Part shown: positions 1 to 8,924 of the stretch, in pieces
Layout of the letters: each line of letters begins with the position of its first letter
Position numbering within the stretch: the stretch's first letter is position 1
Assembly (NCBI GenBank): GCA_945870985.1
Contig: CAMBUH010000005.1
Coordinates: 1-36,187 of the forward strand
From: Chitinophaga pinensis
GTDB lineage: Bacteria; Bacteroidota; Bacteroidia; Chitinophagales; Chitinophagaceae
DNA length: 36,187 bases
Direction: 5' to 3'
Position numbers and translations under genes: made by a program
Notes under the pieces: generated by a model
The model's input: the letters and a program-made list of their open reading frames with translations, nothing else
Told to the model about the DNA's origin: nothing
Database searches by the model: none

Positions 1-691
1 TAAACTCTTCTTCTAGGTCTTTATCCCAGTTTTTCCAGGTTTTTATTTTTACAATTACTTCCCGGCCATTCTTCTTCATGTCGTTGAAGTAATTGTCTAT
101 TTGCGAATTGAATAAAGAGAAGTTATCTTTTACCGCTTTCAATAACAAATCGGGAACAAATTTATCGGAGGCCTTGCTGTTGCCGGTGGAGGAGGCGATT
201 CGTTTGCCGGTATAGGCATCGAATGCATCCAGGGTATAGCGGATGATATTGCCGCCACCAGCGCTATTCACTTCCCACCAGAGTTGAAGGATAATATCTG
301 ATTTTGCTCTTTTTTTCAGTTTGTCTAAGGGCGATTCGCTCAGGTCGGAGCCGGAGTTGCTGCTACTGGTAACATTATCTTCGGCAGATACCTGCTCTAG
401 TTTTTTTAATTCTTGTTCGGCATCTTTTAATGTATACCCTTCGCTCAGCATAAAGGCACCGAGTTTGGCGATAACCTGTGCCAGTTCGGTATCTTCCTGA
501 AAAGCCTGTTTGTAGTTGGGAATTTTTTTCTGTGTTCCCTGATCGTTATACTGCATAATAAAAAAGCGCTGATTGCACCAGTTATCGCTGGGTAGAATCA
601 TCAGGGTAGGTTTCTTGGGCTGTGCGATGGAAGTGAGTGATGCGGCCATCATTACCAATAGAAATATAATCCGGCACTTAAATAATTGCAT
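1..691 (-). CDS. DUF6175-like exported protein, 3' end outside window
   Basis: The reading frame is open from an ATG at 691 leftward to the window edge, giving 230 codons; the stop lies outside. Residues 1-23 form a signal peptide (positive start, hydrophobic core, cleavage after SIA before Gln24). The mature start contains LPSDNWCNQR, followed by a region rich in Glu and Lys and a Ser-rich linker (SSSNSGSD). The PSDxWC segment and the later NYKQAFQEDTEL segment recall the Bacteroidota family DUF6175, whose function is unknown; this match is from memory. No catalytic motif is visible. It is transcribed away from the hydrolase gene at 1147. The coding call is firm because the frame is long and has a clean signal peptide; the family name is less certain. 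Confidence 0.7.
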   Translation of the reverse strand, partial: MQLFKCRIIFLLVMMAASLTSIAQPKKPTLMILPSDNWCNQRFFIMQYNDQGTQKKIPNYKQAFQEDTELAQVIAKLGAFMLSEGYTLKDAEQELKKLEQVSAEDNVTSSSNSGSDLSESPLDKLKKRAKSDIILQLWWEVNSAGGGNIIRYTLDAFDAYTGKRIASSTGNSKASDKFVPDLLLKAVKDNFSLFNSQIDNYFNDMKKNGREVIVKIKTWKNWDKDLEEEF

Positions 692-1146
692 AAAAATAGG
701 TTTAGATAAATCGGCAGATATTGGGTTGCCTACTGTATAGTTCTGCGACTCGATGGGTTTATTAAAATGGCGCCTTGCTCCTTTTTTTAAAGGGGTTGTT
801 GGATTGCCTTCTTACCGGCTGGAGTTGATAAGGGGGGATGCCCCATTTGCCGGTGAAAATACCGGTATGGTTTTCCGGAAAAACGGAAATAAGGTTTTGT
901 ATAAAGGAAAGAAAATTACGAATAACCGAAATAAGGCGGGAAATACCCGGATGGATAAATGGATTCATGGGATTTGGATATGGGTCAATCAGTTGCTGAA
1001 AAATTCAGTTTCTGTTGATCCTATAAAATTATTTGATTTCTTTGGTTAGAAGAGCATTTTAACATTTTGTATACGAATGCAAAATTTCTGTGTTTTCTTC
1101 TCTTTTTTAGTGAAATTGTAGCCGTTCTATATCGAGTACATATAAA
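692..1146. other. Intergenic region between divergent genes, no gene recognised
   Basis: This 455-base stretch separates the DUF6175-like gene from the hydrolase gene and should hold both promoters. It contains several short purine-rich runs and small dyads, for example CCGGT/ACCGG around 851-867. A 98-codon frame at 753-1049 has no recognisable domain and a composition unlike the neighbouring proteins, so it was not called. No perfect TAnnTTTG box was found in a suitable place for either gene. Confidence 0.5.
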
Positions 1147-2403
1147 ATGGTTTTAATGACTAGGAAAAAAAGGCTACGTTTTTTTGTAATCGGAGTTGCT
1201 GGATGTTTTTTACTTTCCTGCGGTTTCAAGGCGCACAATGTGTTGATGGTGCCTAGGATGGATGAAACCGGGGTAATCAAATTGTATTACGATCGGGAGG
1301 GGTATCTCTATCCGCCAGAGGCACATGTAACGCCTCATTATTTTTATTTATTGCATCAGCGAGGGGCCCTAAAGAATCAGGATAATCCGGAGTTTGCTAC
1401 TATTGAGTATGCGCTGCGGAAGAATGATTCGCTTAACAATGCTTATATACGACAGCGATATAATGTGTCTGGCGCAGATTCAAGTGAGCGGTTTTTTATC
1501 CGATTGCAAAATGTGTTACGAAGCAATGCGATAGACCGGGTGAATGAGATGTTGAAGAAAAGGTCGACCAACGATTTAGTGATTTTGATTCATGGCTTTA
1601 ATGATCCGGATCCGGATGCCTATTATTTTTCGTTGCGGAGAAATATCAATGCGTACTTACAACATCCTCCGGCATATATAGAAGTTTATTGGGATGGGTT
1701 AACTGCATTGGGGTCGGGAACAGCAGCCCCTTTTATTTGGCAACGGGCCCGGCTGAATTCTGCCAAAGTGGGGCTTGGGTTACGGAGCTTATTGGATGGG
1801 GTAGATAAAAATGTGCACCTTACTTTTTTAACACATAGTTTGGGCGCCAGTGTAGCTGCCCATACCTTATTTAATCCGGATGTTTGGCCCCAGCAGTTTC
1901 AGGAAAAATTAGAGAAGAACTACCAGTCCAACGAAATTCCTACGCCGGCACACTCCAATATATATTTAGGCATGCTAGCTCCGGCGATTAGTGGAACAGA
2001 GATATTTGATGATATTCAGCATACAGTTCCTGAAAGGGCTAAGCTGAATTTGAAAAGAGTAGTTGTTGGATTTAACCAGTATGATTATGCAGTAACCAAG
2101 GGAGGTTTATTTCCCAAGATGTTTGGAAATACAGCCCTAGGTGCGGATGCAGGTGGAGAAGTGGTGAAAACCCAGCGGATTATTCAGGAGCGAATGCCAG
2201 GGGCAAAGTGTGAGGCGGTTGACTTTTCTTATGCCTTGCCCGATTCGGTTCGGATCCGATTAGATAAGAAATCCCTGAAAAAATATAGGCAATCGGAACA
2301 TGCCATTTTATTTTATGAGAGCAACCCGCATTTCCCGATTTTTTTAGAGCGGTTGTTTGGAAAAACTTATCCAAATGCTGCTAACCTTCGGCCAATTCAA
2401 TAA
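1147..2403 (+). CDS. Lipoprotein alpha/beta hydrolase (DUF900-like)
   Basis: This 418-residue protein begins with a lipoprotein signal peptide whose lipobox LLSC puts the lipidated cysteine at residue 25, so it should sit in a cell-envelope membrane. Residues 143-240 have the layout of an alpha/beta hydrolase: a strand ending in ILIHGFND (about 146-153, oxyanion region) and the nucleophile elbow THSLG with Ser231. The elbow has Thr in place of the first Gly of the usual GxSxG, as in several DUF900-type hydrolases. The substrate cannot be told; esterase or lipase activity is the general expectation. The last 23 bases overlap the 3' end of the convergent pseudogene at 2381-2863. A second in-frame ATG at 1156 is an alternative start. 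Confidence 0.82.
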   Translation: MVLMTRKKRLRFFVIGVAGCFLLSCGFKAHNVLMVPRMDETGVIKLYYDREGYLYPPEAHVTPHYFYLLHQRGALKNQDNPEFATIEYALRKNDSLNNAYIRQRYNVSGADSSERFFIRLQNVLRSNAIDRVNEMLKKRSTNDLVILIHGFNDPDPDAYYFSLRRNINAYLQHPPAYIEVYWDGLTALGSGTAAPFIWQRARLNSAKVGLGLRSLLDGVDKNVHLTFLTHSLGASVAAHTLFNPDVWPQQFQEKLEKNYQSNEIPTPAHSNIYLGMLAPAISGTEIFDDIQHTVPERAKLNLKRVVVGFNQYDYAVTKGGLFPKMFGNTALGADAGGEVVKTQRIIQERMPGAKCEAVDFSYALPDSVRIRLDKKSLKKYRQSEHAILFYESNPHFPIFLERLFGKTYPNAANLRPIQ

Positions 2404-2863
2404 CCCGGTTCCATACACTTTCATCTGCTGGAATACCCAATTGACGGTTTTCTTTTCTGTTATGTAAGGATTGTTCACCAGGATATAATATCTCGGTAAC
2501 GGCTTCGGCTGGCGTGGCTGATTTAATTTGCTGAATGGTATCTTGAATAGCGTTTTTTACAAAATCCGAGCTACTGATTTGTTGTGGGTGAAAAGGCATA
2601 AATATCTAGCTCCATTTCTCCATCATATTTTCCCATACGGCTAAGGCGCTTTGCAGTTTAGCTTTTCCTAGAGGGTTAATCTATCTGTGTTGCAGCTAAT
2701 CTACCAAGCGTTCTACCCGATTGAGTTCGTGCGAAAACACGCCATCACAGCTCGATTCGGTATGAATGCGGGCACAGATAGCTGCAGTGTTTTCGGTTAG
2801 TCTGGCTTTAATAAATGCCCGGCAAATGGTTTGCTCCATTTCCTCAAAAGGAATTCGTAACAT
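2381..2863 (-). pseudogene. Decayed YiaK-type malate/lactate/diketogulonate dehydrogenase
   Basis: The two ends of a gene of the Ldh family (2,3-diketo-L-gulonate reductase YiaK type, normally about 330 residues) are present in one frame, but the middle is missing. The N-terminal part (2863-2699) reads MLRIPFEEMEQ and ends with VFSHELNR, matching the family start with its SHGxNRFPRF motif, in which Gly has become Glu. A middle piece (about 2680-2614) containing KAKLQSALAVWE matches the stretch that follows in the family. The C-terminal part (2599-2384) contains FHPQQ, ILYPGE and DESVWNRVIEL, typical of the family's end. In-frame stops lie at 2698-2696, 2683-2681 and 2611-2609, and about 175-180 family residues are deleted, including much of the NAD(P)-binding core. 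It cannot make an active enzyme. The assignment is by remembered similarity to E. coli YiaK. Confidence 0.82.
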
Positions 2864-3022
2864 GGGGTAGATTTTACGCAATGAATAAGCCAGCAGATAG
2901 GTTACTATTCAAATTGCTGGAGGTTATCGACAACAAAATAAGCGAATCAAATGAATAGCTTCTCAAACAGAAAATATTATTTCACCTGAGGAGAATGCTA
3001 TAATGAAAAGGCTTGAAGCGGC

Positions 3023-3979
3023 TTACCTGTTTACTTCTTCCACTAACGCAGAAATCTTATCTAATATCTGAAAAGCGGTTTCGGCCATCAGATTGCCTTT
3101 ATTGTCGAGTAAGGGATTGATTTCGGCTAGTTCGAGGCAAACCAAATTATTGAATTCGCAGAAGCAGTTGAGAAGGTCGGAAACTTCTAAGGGCATAAAT
3201 CCAACGGGTACAGGGGTACCTGTTCCATAAGAAACCTGGTCGCTATCCATACTATCTACATCAAATGATATGTAAACTGCATCACAGTTTTTTAATAGCT
3301 CGCGGGTTTGTTCTACACAATGCCGGATACCTTTTTCCCGAACCTGCGACACCGTAAAAACAGAGATGTTTTTTTCACTAATCAGACTGGCTTCTGCAGA
3401 TTCAAAATCACGCAGACCAAAATAAATCAGGTGAGCTGGCAATAATTTGGCTCCTTGGGTGCCTATGTTTTTAAGTCTTTCCCAATACTGCAGGGTTTCG
3501 GCGCTGGGTTGATTTACCCTGCAACCGAGGTTGTCTTCGGCAAGGGCCGCAGCCAAGGGCATTCCGTGAATGTTGCCAGAAGGGGAGGTAAAGGGAGAAT
3601 GGATATCTGAATGCGCGTCCATCCAAATAACCCCGATGGTTTTTTCGGGGTAAGCAGCTTGTATGCCGCTGATGGTGCCCAACGCGGAGGAGTGGTCGCC
3701 CGATAAAACGATGGGGAAATATCCCTTCAGTAAAGATACTTTTACGGCAGCCGCCACCCGCTCGCATTGTTCAGTTACATGCTCGATTCTTTTTGCAAAG
3801 TTGTTGGTGTTTTTGTTATAGATGGTTTCATTGCGAGTGAGCACATCTATGTATTTATGTCGGTTAAAATAATCATTGCCCGAGTTAATGGCAGCAATTT
3901 CCAACGCATCAATACCCAAATCAGAGCCTCTTGTACCGGCTCCGATGTCGGAACGGTTTTTTATCAATTGAATGGTCAT
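3023..3979 (-). CDS. rocF: Arginase family protein, probable arginase
   Basis: This 318-residue protein belongs to the arginase/agmatinase/formiminoglutamase family, which uses two Mn ions. The metal ligands are all visible: His96 in SGDHS, Asp121/His123/Asp125 in MDAHSD, and Asp240/Asp242 in SFDVDSMD. The segment SPSGNIHGMPLA (132-143) and the GTGTPVP loop (252-258) are typical of true arginases, which hydrolyse L-arginine to ornithine and urea, rather than agmatinases. Length is normal for a bacterial arginase. No signal peptide is present, so it acts in the cytoplasm. It stands alone: upstream is the repeat element at 4154-4228, downstream is the pseudogene. A guanidine-compound hydrolase of another specificity cannot be excluded. 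Confidence 0.88.
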   Translation of the reverse strand: MTIQLIKNRSDIGAGTRGSDLGIDALEIAAINSGNDYFNRHKYIDVLTRNETIYNKNTNNFAKRIEHVTEQCERVAAAVKVSLLKGYFPIVLSGDHSSALGTISGIQAAYPEKTIGVIWMDAHSDIHSPFTSPSGNIHGMPLAAALAEDNLGCRVNQPSAETLQYWERLKNIGTQGAKLLPAHLIYFGLRDFESAEASLISEKNISVFTVSQVREKGIRHCVEQTRELLKNCDAVYISFDVDSMDSDQVSYGTGTPVPVGFMPLEVSDLLNCFCEFNNLVCLELAEINPLLDNKGNLMAETAFQILDKISALVEEVNR

Positions 3980-4153
3980 GCCTAAAGGTACAACCCCTAA
4001 AATTAGTAAAGAAATCCACCCTGTTAAATCCAGATCAATCCATATAAAAATGCCCTTTTGTTGTATGCCTACCCCGAAAAAAAGTCGCCATTTGAGTATA
4101 GCACTCTGATTGGCAGCTCATTAGCGTATGGATTTCTGATGCATGGGGGGGAT

Positions 4154-4228
4154 CAACGGATTAAAATCCGTTGGTGAAATATGGGGCGAGGCTACGCCTC
4201 TTTGTTTGGGGGGATTAAAATCCGTTGG
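4154..4228. repeat. Palindromic intergenic repeat element
   Basis: Positions 4154-4173 form a palindrome with 9-base arms (CAACGGATT and AATCCGTTG) around AA. Seventeen bases of it, GGATTAAAATCCGTTGG, recur as a direct repeat at 4158-4174 and 4212-4228, each preceded by a G-run. Between the copies lies a second small hairpin, GAGGC/GCCTC at 4188-4200. The element sits just 3' of the coiled-coil gene and 5' of arginase, and neither protein uses it. It looks like a short non-coding repeat of the kind found dispersed in Bacteroidota genomes, but copies elsewhere cannot be seen from this window. Confidence 0.65.
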
Positions 4229-4239
4229 AACCGGGGTAG

Positions 4240-4620
4240 TTACATCCAATTTAGCAGGTATTTTTTGTAAGCGGTGCGTAAATCGGCAATTATTTTCTCC
4301 AGCTGATGTACTTCTTCTCCTATGTTTATATTATCCGATACTAAACGGATATCTACCCTTCCGGCATGAATATTTGCTTCATCTGCTGCCAGGTGATGGT
4401 TTTGTAGGATGCGATTTCTGAGTTCGTCGATATTTCTTTTCTGAATCAGAAACTGGTTCTGAAAATGTTCGGCTTCTGACATTGCTTCTCGGGAAGTGTT
4501 TTTATTAACCACTTCGCTTAGTAATTTTTCTAAAAACTGAATTTCCTGCTCATAAAAGGAAAGCAGATGTTGTAATTCGCTGGGTTGATTGGCGAGGTGG
4601 GTGGCTGCTGTAAATGACAT
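4240..4620 (-). CDS. Small coiled-coil protein of unknown function
   Basis: This 126-residue cytoplasmic protein has no recognised domain. It is rich in Leu, Glu, Gln and Lys, with heptad-like stretches around ELQHLLSFYEQEIQFLEKLL and EEVHQLEKIIADL, so two long helices forming a coiled coil or helical hairpin are likely. A further in-frame ATG exists upstream at 4656, but the promoter box TAGCTTTG at 4665-4658 would place transcription initiation around 4651, downstream of that codon. The start MSFTAA at 4620 is therefore preferred, leaving a leader of about 30 bases. Its stop abuts the palindromic repeat element. Confidence 0.6.
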   Translation of the reverse strand: MSFTAATHLANQPSELQHLLSFYEQEIQFLEKLLSEVVNKNTSREAMSEAEHFQNQFLIQKRNIDELRNRILQNHHLAADEANIHAGRVDIRLVSDNINIGEEVHQLEKIIADLRTAYKKYLLNWM

Positions 4621-4657
4621 AACACTTTGTTTTAGGTGGATAATTGAATGAACCATA

Positions 4658-4665
4658 CAAAGCTA
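4658..4665 (-). promoter_or_regulatory. Bacteroidota -7 promoter box
   Basis: The minus strand reads TAGCTTTG, a perfect match to the Bacteroidota -7 consensus TAnnTTTG, 37 bases before the ATG at 4620. No clear -33 TTG at the usual 18-21 base spacing is seen, so confidence is moderate. It decides the start of the coiled-coil gene. Confidence 0.5.
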
Positions 4666-4764
4666 TTTGGCGCAAGGGTGGGGAAAAATGATTTTTGTCA
4701 GGTATCGTTTAATAAAACTGCGAAAACACAAATCAAGTAACTTTACCTCGACAAACTTACTGTT

Positions 4765-5073
4765 ATGCGAATGAAAACTTTATTAGGGTACCTGTTGCTG
4801 ATTGGCATATTTTCTGCTTGTTTACAAAAGCAGCCGGTGAACGATGTGCCCGACAAGTTGAAAAAAACTATGCAGCAGTTTTTAGAGCAGTCTGCCCAGG
4901 GGAATACAACAGGAACGCAGTTTACGGTGGAGGAAGTGGCCTATTATGCCGGTCCGGATTTTTATGAATGTGAATTCACGGTGAGAATGAAGCGTTTATC
5001 GGGCGGAGATACTACCGGCCAAATGCAGGCACGCATTAAAAAAGATTATTCATCTGTTAGCAGAAAGTATTAG
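4765..5073 (+). CDS. Small lipoprotein of unknown function
   Basis: This 102-residue protein has a lipoprotein signal peptide with lipobox FSAC and lipidated Cys19. The mature part is short, polar and has no recognised domain; the segment PDFYECEFTVRMKR looks like a pair of beta strands. A box TAACTTTA (4738-4745) 19 bases before the ATG resembles the Bacteroidota -7 element. An ATG at 4771 is an alternative start. It runs toward the DUF1573 gene with only 17 bases between the stops. Function unknown. Confidence 0.7.
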   Translation: MRMKTLLGYLLLIGIFSACLQKQPVNDVPDKLKKTMQQFLEQSAQGNTTGTQFTVEEVAYYAGPDFYECEFTVRMKRLSGGDTTGQMQARIKKDYSSVSRKY

Positions 5074-5090
5074 CTCTGTTGCTGAAAAAT

Positions 5091-5516
5091 TTATTTTTTA
5101 TGCCCGGTAATTTCGGTAGAAAACAATAGCCGGTGGGTGCTTGGCGCTGTATTGGCTATCACGCGGATATTTTTTCTTACCCAGCCGGTAACGGACAAAT
5201 TGGTGTTGAAACTTACTTGTATGCTATCTTTTTTTCCAGGCATAACCGGTTGAGAGGGGCCTACAACCTGTAAACAAGTGCATCCGCCGTCTGCCTCCGC
5301 TATAATAACGGGCGAATCCCCCGAATTGGTAAATACAAAACTAAAGTGTACGGTGTCGCCCATCGGTACTTTGCCCAGTTCTAAGCTGCTCGATTGCCAG
5401 CTTATCTGGGTAAGTAGGGCTGGGGAGGTTTTGGCTGGGTTTGGGCTGGGGGAATTGCAGCTTGAAAGACTATGAAAAACAATATATATAGATAAAAAAA
5501 AGGGCCATTTTTTCAT
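5091..5516 (-). CDS. DUF1573 domain lipoprotein
   Basis: This 141-residue protein has a lipoprotein signal peptide (lipobox SLSSC, Cys20) and one DUF1573 domain over roughly residues 40-138. The domain is an Ig-like beta sandwich common in Bacteroidota; the typical features seen are LGKVPMGDTV, the FTNSGDSPVII strand pair, and the Cys-Thr-Cys in GGCTCLQVV, then PGKKDSIQVSFN. Its role is not established; it is usually a small secreted or surface-linked accessory protein. It is convergent with the small lipoprotein gene and divergent from susC. Confidence 0.85.
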   Translation of the reverse strand: MKKWPFFLSIYIVFHSLSSCNSPSPNPAKTSPALLTQISWQSSSLELGKVPMGDTVHFSFVFTNSGDSPVIIAEADGGCTCLQVVGPSQPVMPGKKDSIQVSFNTNLSVTGWVRKNIRVIANTAPSTHRLLFSTEITGHKK

Positions 5517-5646
5517 AAGTAGGCGTTATGTGTACAATAATATAAATTTATCCAGCCCGCCCCAAAATGTGTAAGATATTTATACGGCAAACAAAATTTA
5601 TTAATTTATTATCATTATTTTATAAATAACATATAAAAAAATATGA

Positions 5647-5676
5647 TTGATTCCATACACGGTGTTAATATTTTAT
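5647..5676 (+). promoter_or_regulatory. Possible promoter of the susC-susD operon
   Basis: A TTG at 5647-5649, a 19-base spacer and TATTTTAT at 5669-5676 resemble the Bacteroidota -33/-7 layout, 36 bases before the susC ATG. The -7 box is imperfect and the whole region is AT-rich, so this is a weak call. Confidence 0.3.
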
Positions 5677-5711
5677 TAAATTAGTGCTTTATTCTTAATA
5701 AACTAACTGCT

Positions 5712-8700
5712 ATGCTATTAAAAAACCAACTGTTTTTGCGGAGTGCTATGCTTTCGCTTATTTTCCTTTTCTGCAGTATCGGTGTTTTCGCACAGAAAGC
5801 TGTTATCGGGAAAGTCACAAACAATGCTACAGGTCAGCCACTTGTTGGGGCTACTGTAGCCATTAAAGGTACTACATCCGTAACGGTTACGGGTAATGAC
5901 GGTACTTTTTCCATCAATGCCCCGGCCAATGCTACCCTCTTGGTTACTTCCATTGGGTTCGAAACTATTGAACGGGCTGTAGGCGGAAAATCCGATTTTA
6001 CTTTTTCGTTAAGTGAAGCCACCAACCAGCTGAATGAAGTGCTCGTTACCGGTTACTCTGCGCAACGTAAGAAAGACATTACCGGTTCCGTATCTGTAGT
6101 AAACGTAAAAGATTTAAAAGCGGTTCCTGCCGGTAGTCCTGAACAAATGTTACAGGGTCGTGCTTCCGGTTTGAACGTAATCACATCAGGTCAGCCAGGT
6201 TCTGGAAGTAATATCCGTATTCGGGGTATCACTAACTTTGGAAATGTGGATCCGCTAGTAATTGTGGATGGTGTTCAGGGAAGCTTAACTAACTTGAATG
6301 CTGCTGAAATTGAATCTATTCAGGTATTGAAAGATGCGGGTGCAGCCTCTATTTATGGTGTACGTGGATCGAATGGGGTAATTGTGGTAACTACTAAAAG
6401 AGGTCGTTCTGGTCGTGCGGTGGTTAATTACGAAGCCTATATTGGTAAGCAATATCCTATCTCAGGTAATCCCTTCAATCTGCTTGATACAAAAGGAATG
6501 GCTGACTTAACTTGGTTAGCATTAAAAAATTCTGGTCAACCCACCACCCATCCTCAGTATGGAAGTGGTGCTACGCCAGTTATTCCTGATTATATATTAA
6601 ATGGGGGTGCTGCTGGTATTGTGGGAACTATTTCTGCTGCTGACTTAGCCAAATACAATACTTCTGATTTCAGCAAGCCTATCTATCAGATTGTAGCTGC
6701 GAATAAGCAAGGTACCAATTGGTTTCGGGAGATTTTTGCTCCGGCCGGAATTCAAAGCCATACAGTTACGGCTAGTGGTGGCAATGATAAAAATACCTAC
6801 CTTTTGTCGATGAACTATTTCAATCAGCAAGGTACTTTGATGGGTACTTATTTAAAGCGGTATTCTATTCGTGCAAATACCACCTATAATATTACTAAGA
6901 ATATCCGGGTGGGTGAAAACCTTTACCTGTTCAACCGCGACAATCCGCAGATTGGTAACCAGAGTGAGGGAAATGCAATTTCGATGTCGTATCGTCAGCA
7001 ACCCATTATTCCAGTGTATGATGTGAATGGTGGATTTGCCGGTACCGCTGCTAAAGGTTTGGGTAATGCCCAGAATCCGGTGGCTAACCAAATGCGTACT
7101 TTTGATAACAAAGGAAACTCCTGGGATATTCAGGGTAATGTGTTTGCTGAAGTTGACTTCTTAAAACACTTTACGGCCAGAACTGCTTTTGGTGGTACCA
7201 TGAGCAACTTCTACTATTACAACTATGGCTATAGAACTTATGAGAACGCTGAAAATAATGGCTCCAACTCATTCAGCGAAAATGCAGGGTATAACCGTCA
7301 GTGGACCTGGACCAATACTGTTAAGTATAGCAATGTATTTAAAGAGAAGCATGCAGTAACTGCGCTGGCGGGTGTTGAAGCAGTTGAAGTGTATGGTAGA
7401 GGTGTAGGTGGAAATGCATTGGGCTTTTTTACCGACAATCCTAGTTTCCGTGTATTAAGTACAGGATCTTCAGGATTTACTAACTACAGCTATGCATATC
7501 AAAATGCATTGTATTCTCAGTTTGCAAAAGTTGATTATGCCTATGATGATAAATACCTGTTCAGTGCCACTGTAAGAAGAGATGGTTCTTCTCGTTTCGG
7601 TAATGAAAAGCGCTATGGTATTTTCCCTTCATTTGCTGCAGCTTGGAGAATATCTCGTGAAAAATTCATGAGCAATGTTAAATGGATTGATGATATGAAA
7701 ATCCGCGGTAGCTGGGGTAAACTCGGTAACCAGGCGAACGTAGATCCTTCCAATGCCTTTAGTCAATTTGGCGGAAGTCCGGGTGGATCTTTTTATGACA
7801 TCAACGGTACCAGCAATTCTTCTGTGCAAGGTTTTAATGCAACCAGAATTGGTAACCCAAAAACTGGTTGGGAAGAAAATATCTTAACCAACTTTGGTAT
7901 AGACGCCTTGTTGTTTAAGAATAAGTTGGATGTAAGTGTAGAGTACTATAAGAAAACTATTAACGGTTTGTTGTTTTCAGATCAAGCTCCTGCAACTGTT
8001 GGAGGTGCTGCCTTACCATCCGTTAATATCGGAGATATTCAGAACACGGGTTTTGACGCCTCCGTTACTTATCGCGGCGTGGCTAACAGAGATTTCAAAT
8101 ATGATGTAGGTGTGATTTTCACTACGTATAAAAGTACAATCAATAATATCCCCGGAAATTATTTTACTGCTGGCGGATCTAGAATTGGTGACTTTGTAAG
8201 AAATCAGGTTGGAAACCCGATTGGATCTTTCTTCGGATACGAAGTAGCAGGTATCTTCCAGGATGCATCTGATGTGGCTAGGTCAGCCACACAAGATGGA
8301 GCGAAGGCCGGAAGATTTAAATACCGAGATGCCAATGGCGATAAAGTGATTACAGATGCCGACCGCGTGTTCTTTGGTAATCCCAACCCTGATTTTACTT
8401 TGGGTTTAAATCTGGGTGCTCAATATAAGAATTTTGACTTCTCTACTTTCTTATATGGATCTTTCGGAAACGATGTTATCAACTATGTTAGATACTGGAC
8501 TGATTTCTATCCTTCCTTCCAGGGGGCAAAGAGTATCAATGCATTAAACAATTCATGGTTGCCTACCAGAACAGCTACCAATATTCCTATAGCTGAAAAT
8601 GATGCCAGCTTCAGTACGAATCAGGTTCCCAACTCTTATTACAGAGAAGATGGAAGTTATTTTAGATGTAAATCAATGATTCTAGGATATACAATGCCAA

Positions 8701-8891
8701 CTGCCACTCTGAATAAATTTGGCATAGAAAAATTTCGATTCTATGTACAGGCAGCTAACTTGTTTACCATTACCAAATACACGGGTCTGGATCCAGAATT
8801 GTCTGGTTCTAATGCCGCCTTTGGTATTGATTTTGGTAACTACCCTAACAATCAGCGGAATATCAATATCGGGGTTAACGTAACTTTCTAA
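5712..8891 (+). CDS. SusC/RagA-family TonB-dependent outer-membrane receptor
   Basis: This 1059-residue protein is a TonB-dependent transporter that would import a ligand across the outer membrane, using energy from TonB/ExbBD and a SusD partner. Residues 1-27 are a signal peptide (cleavage after VFA). Residues about 30-108 are a CarboxypepD_reg-like domain (GKVTNNATGQPLVGATV). A TonB-box-like segment with EVLVTGYSAQRKKDITGSV follows, then the plug (about 120-228) with IRIRG, LVIVDG and SIYGVRGSNGVIVVTT, and then the 22-strand barrel ending in NVTF with the usual terminal Phe. The length is normal for SusC. The substrate cannot be read from sequence. It is followed after 33 bases by susD, so the two form an operon. 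Confidence 0.95.
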   Translation: MLLKNQLFLRSAMLSLIFLFCSIGVFAQKAVIGKVTNNATGQPLVGATVAIKGTTSVTVTGNDGTFSINAPANATLLVTSIGFETIERAVGGKSDFTFSLSEATNQLNEVLVTGYSAQRKKDITGSVSVVNVKDLKAVPAGSPEQMLQGRASGLNVITSGQPGSGSNIRIRGITNFGNVDPLVIVDGVQGSLTNLNAAEIESIQVLKDAGAASIYGVRGSNGVIVVTTKRGRSGRAVVNYEAYIGKQYPISGNPFNLLDTKGMADLTWLALKNSGQPTTHPQYGSGATPVIPDYILNGGAAGIVGTISAADLAKYNTSDFSKPIYQIVAANKQGTNWFREIFAPAGIQSHTVTASGGNDKNTYLLSMNYFNQQGTLMGTYLKRYSIRANTTYNITKNIRVGENLYLFNRDNPQIGNQSEGNAISMSYRQQPIIPVYDVNGGFAGTAAKGLGNAQNPVANQMRTFDNKGNSWDIQGNVFAEVDFLKHFTARTAFGGTMSNFYYYNYGYRTYENAENNGSNSFSENAGYNRQWTWTNTVKYSNVFKEKHAVTALAGVEAVEVYGRGVGGNALGFFTDNPSFRVLSTGSSGFTNYSYAYQNALYSQFAKVDYAYDDKYLFSATVRRDGSSRFGNEKRYGIFPSFAAAWRISREKFMSNVKWIDDMKIRGSWGKLGNQANVDPSNAFSQFGGSPGGSFYDINGTSNSSVQGFNATRIGNPKTGWEENILTNFGIDALLFKNKLDVSVEYYKKTINGLLFSDQAPATVGGAALPSVNIGDIQNTGFDASVTYRGVANRDFKYDVGVIFTTYKSTINNIPGNYFTAGGSRIGDFVRNQVGNPIGSFFGYEVAGIFQDASDVARSATQDGAKAGRFKYRDANGDKVITDADRVFFGNPNPDFTLGLNLGAQYKNFDFSTFLYGSFGNDVINYVRYWTDFYPSFQGAKSINALNNSWLPTRTATNIPIAENDASFSTNQVPNSYYREDGSYFRCKSMILGYTMPTATLNKFGIEKFRFYVQAANLFTITKYTGLDPELSGSNAAFGIDFGNYPNNQRNINIGVNVTF

Positions 8892-8924
8892 TCAGAGCCA
8901 TCTCATCAAGAAAAAAATTACAAC

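Noticed and set aside
753-1049. 98-codon open frame between two divergent genes
   Set aside because: No signal peptide, domain or recognisable family; its start lies in the zone expected to hold promoters for both flanking genes, and the composition is unlike the neighbours.
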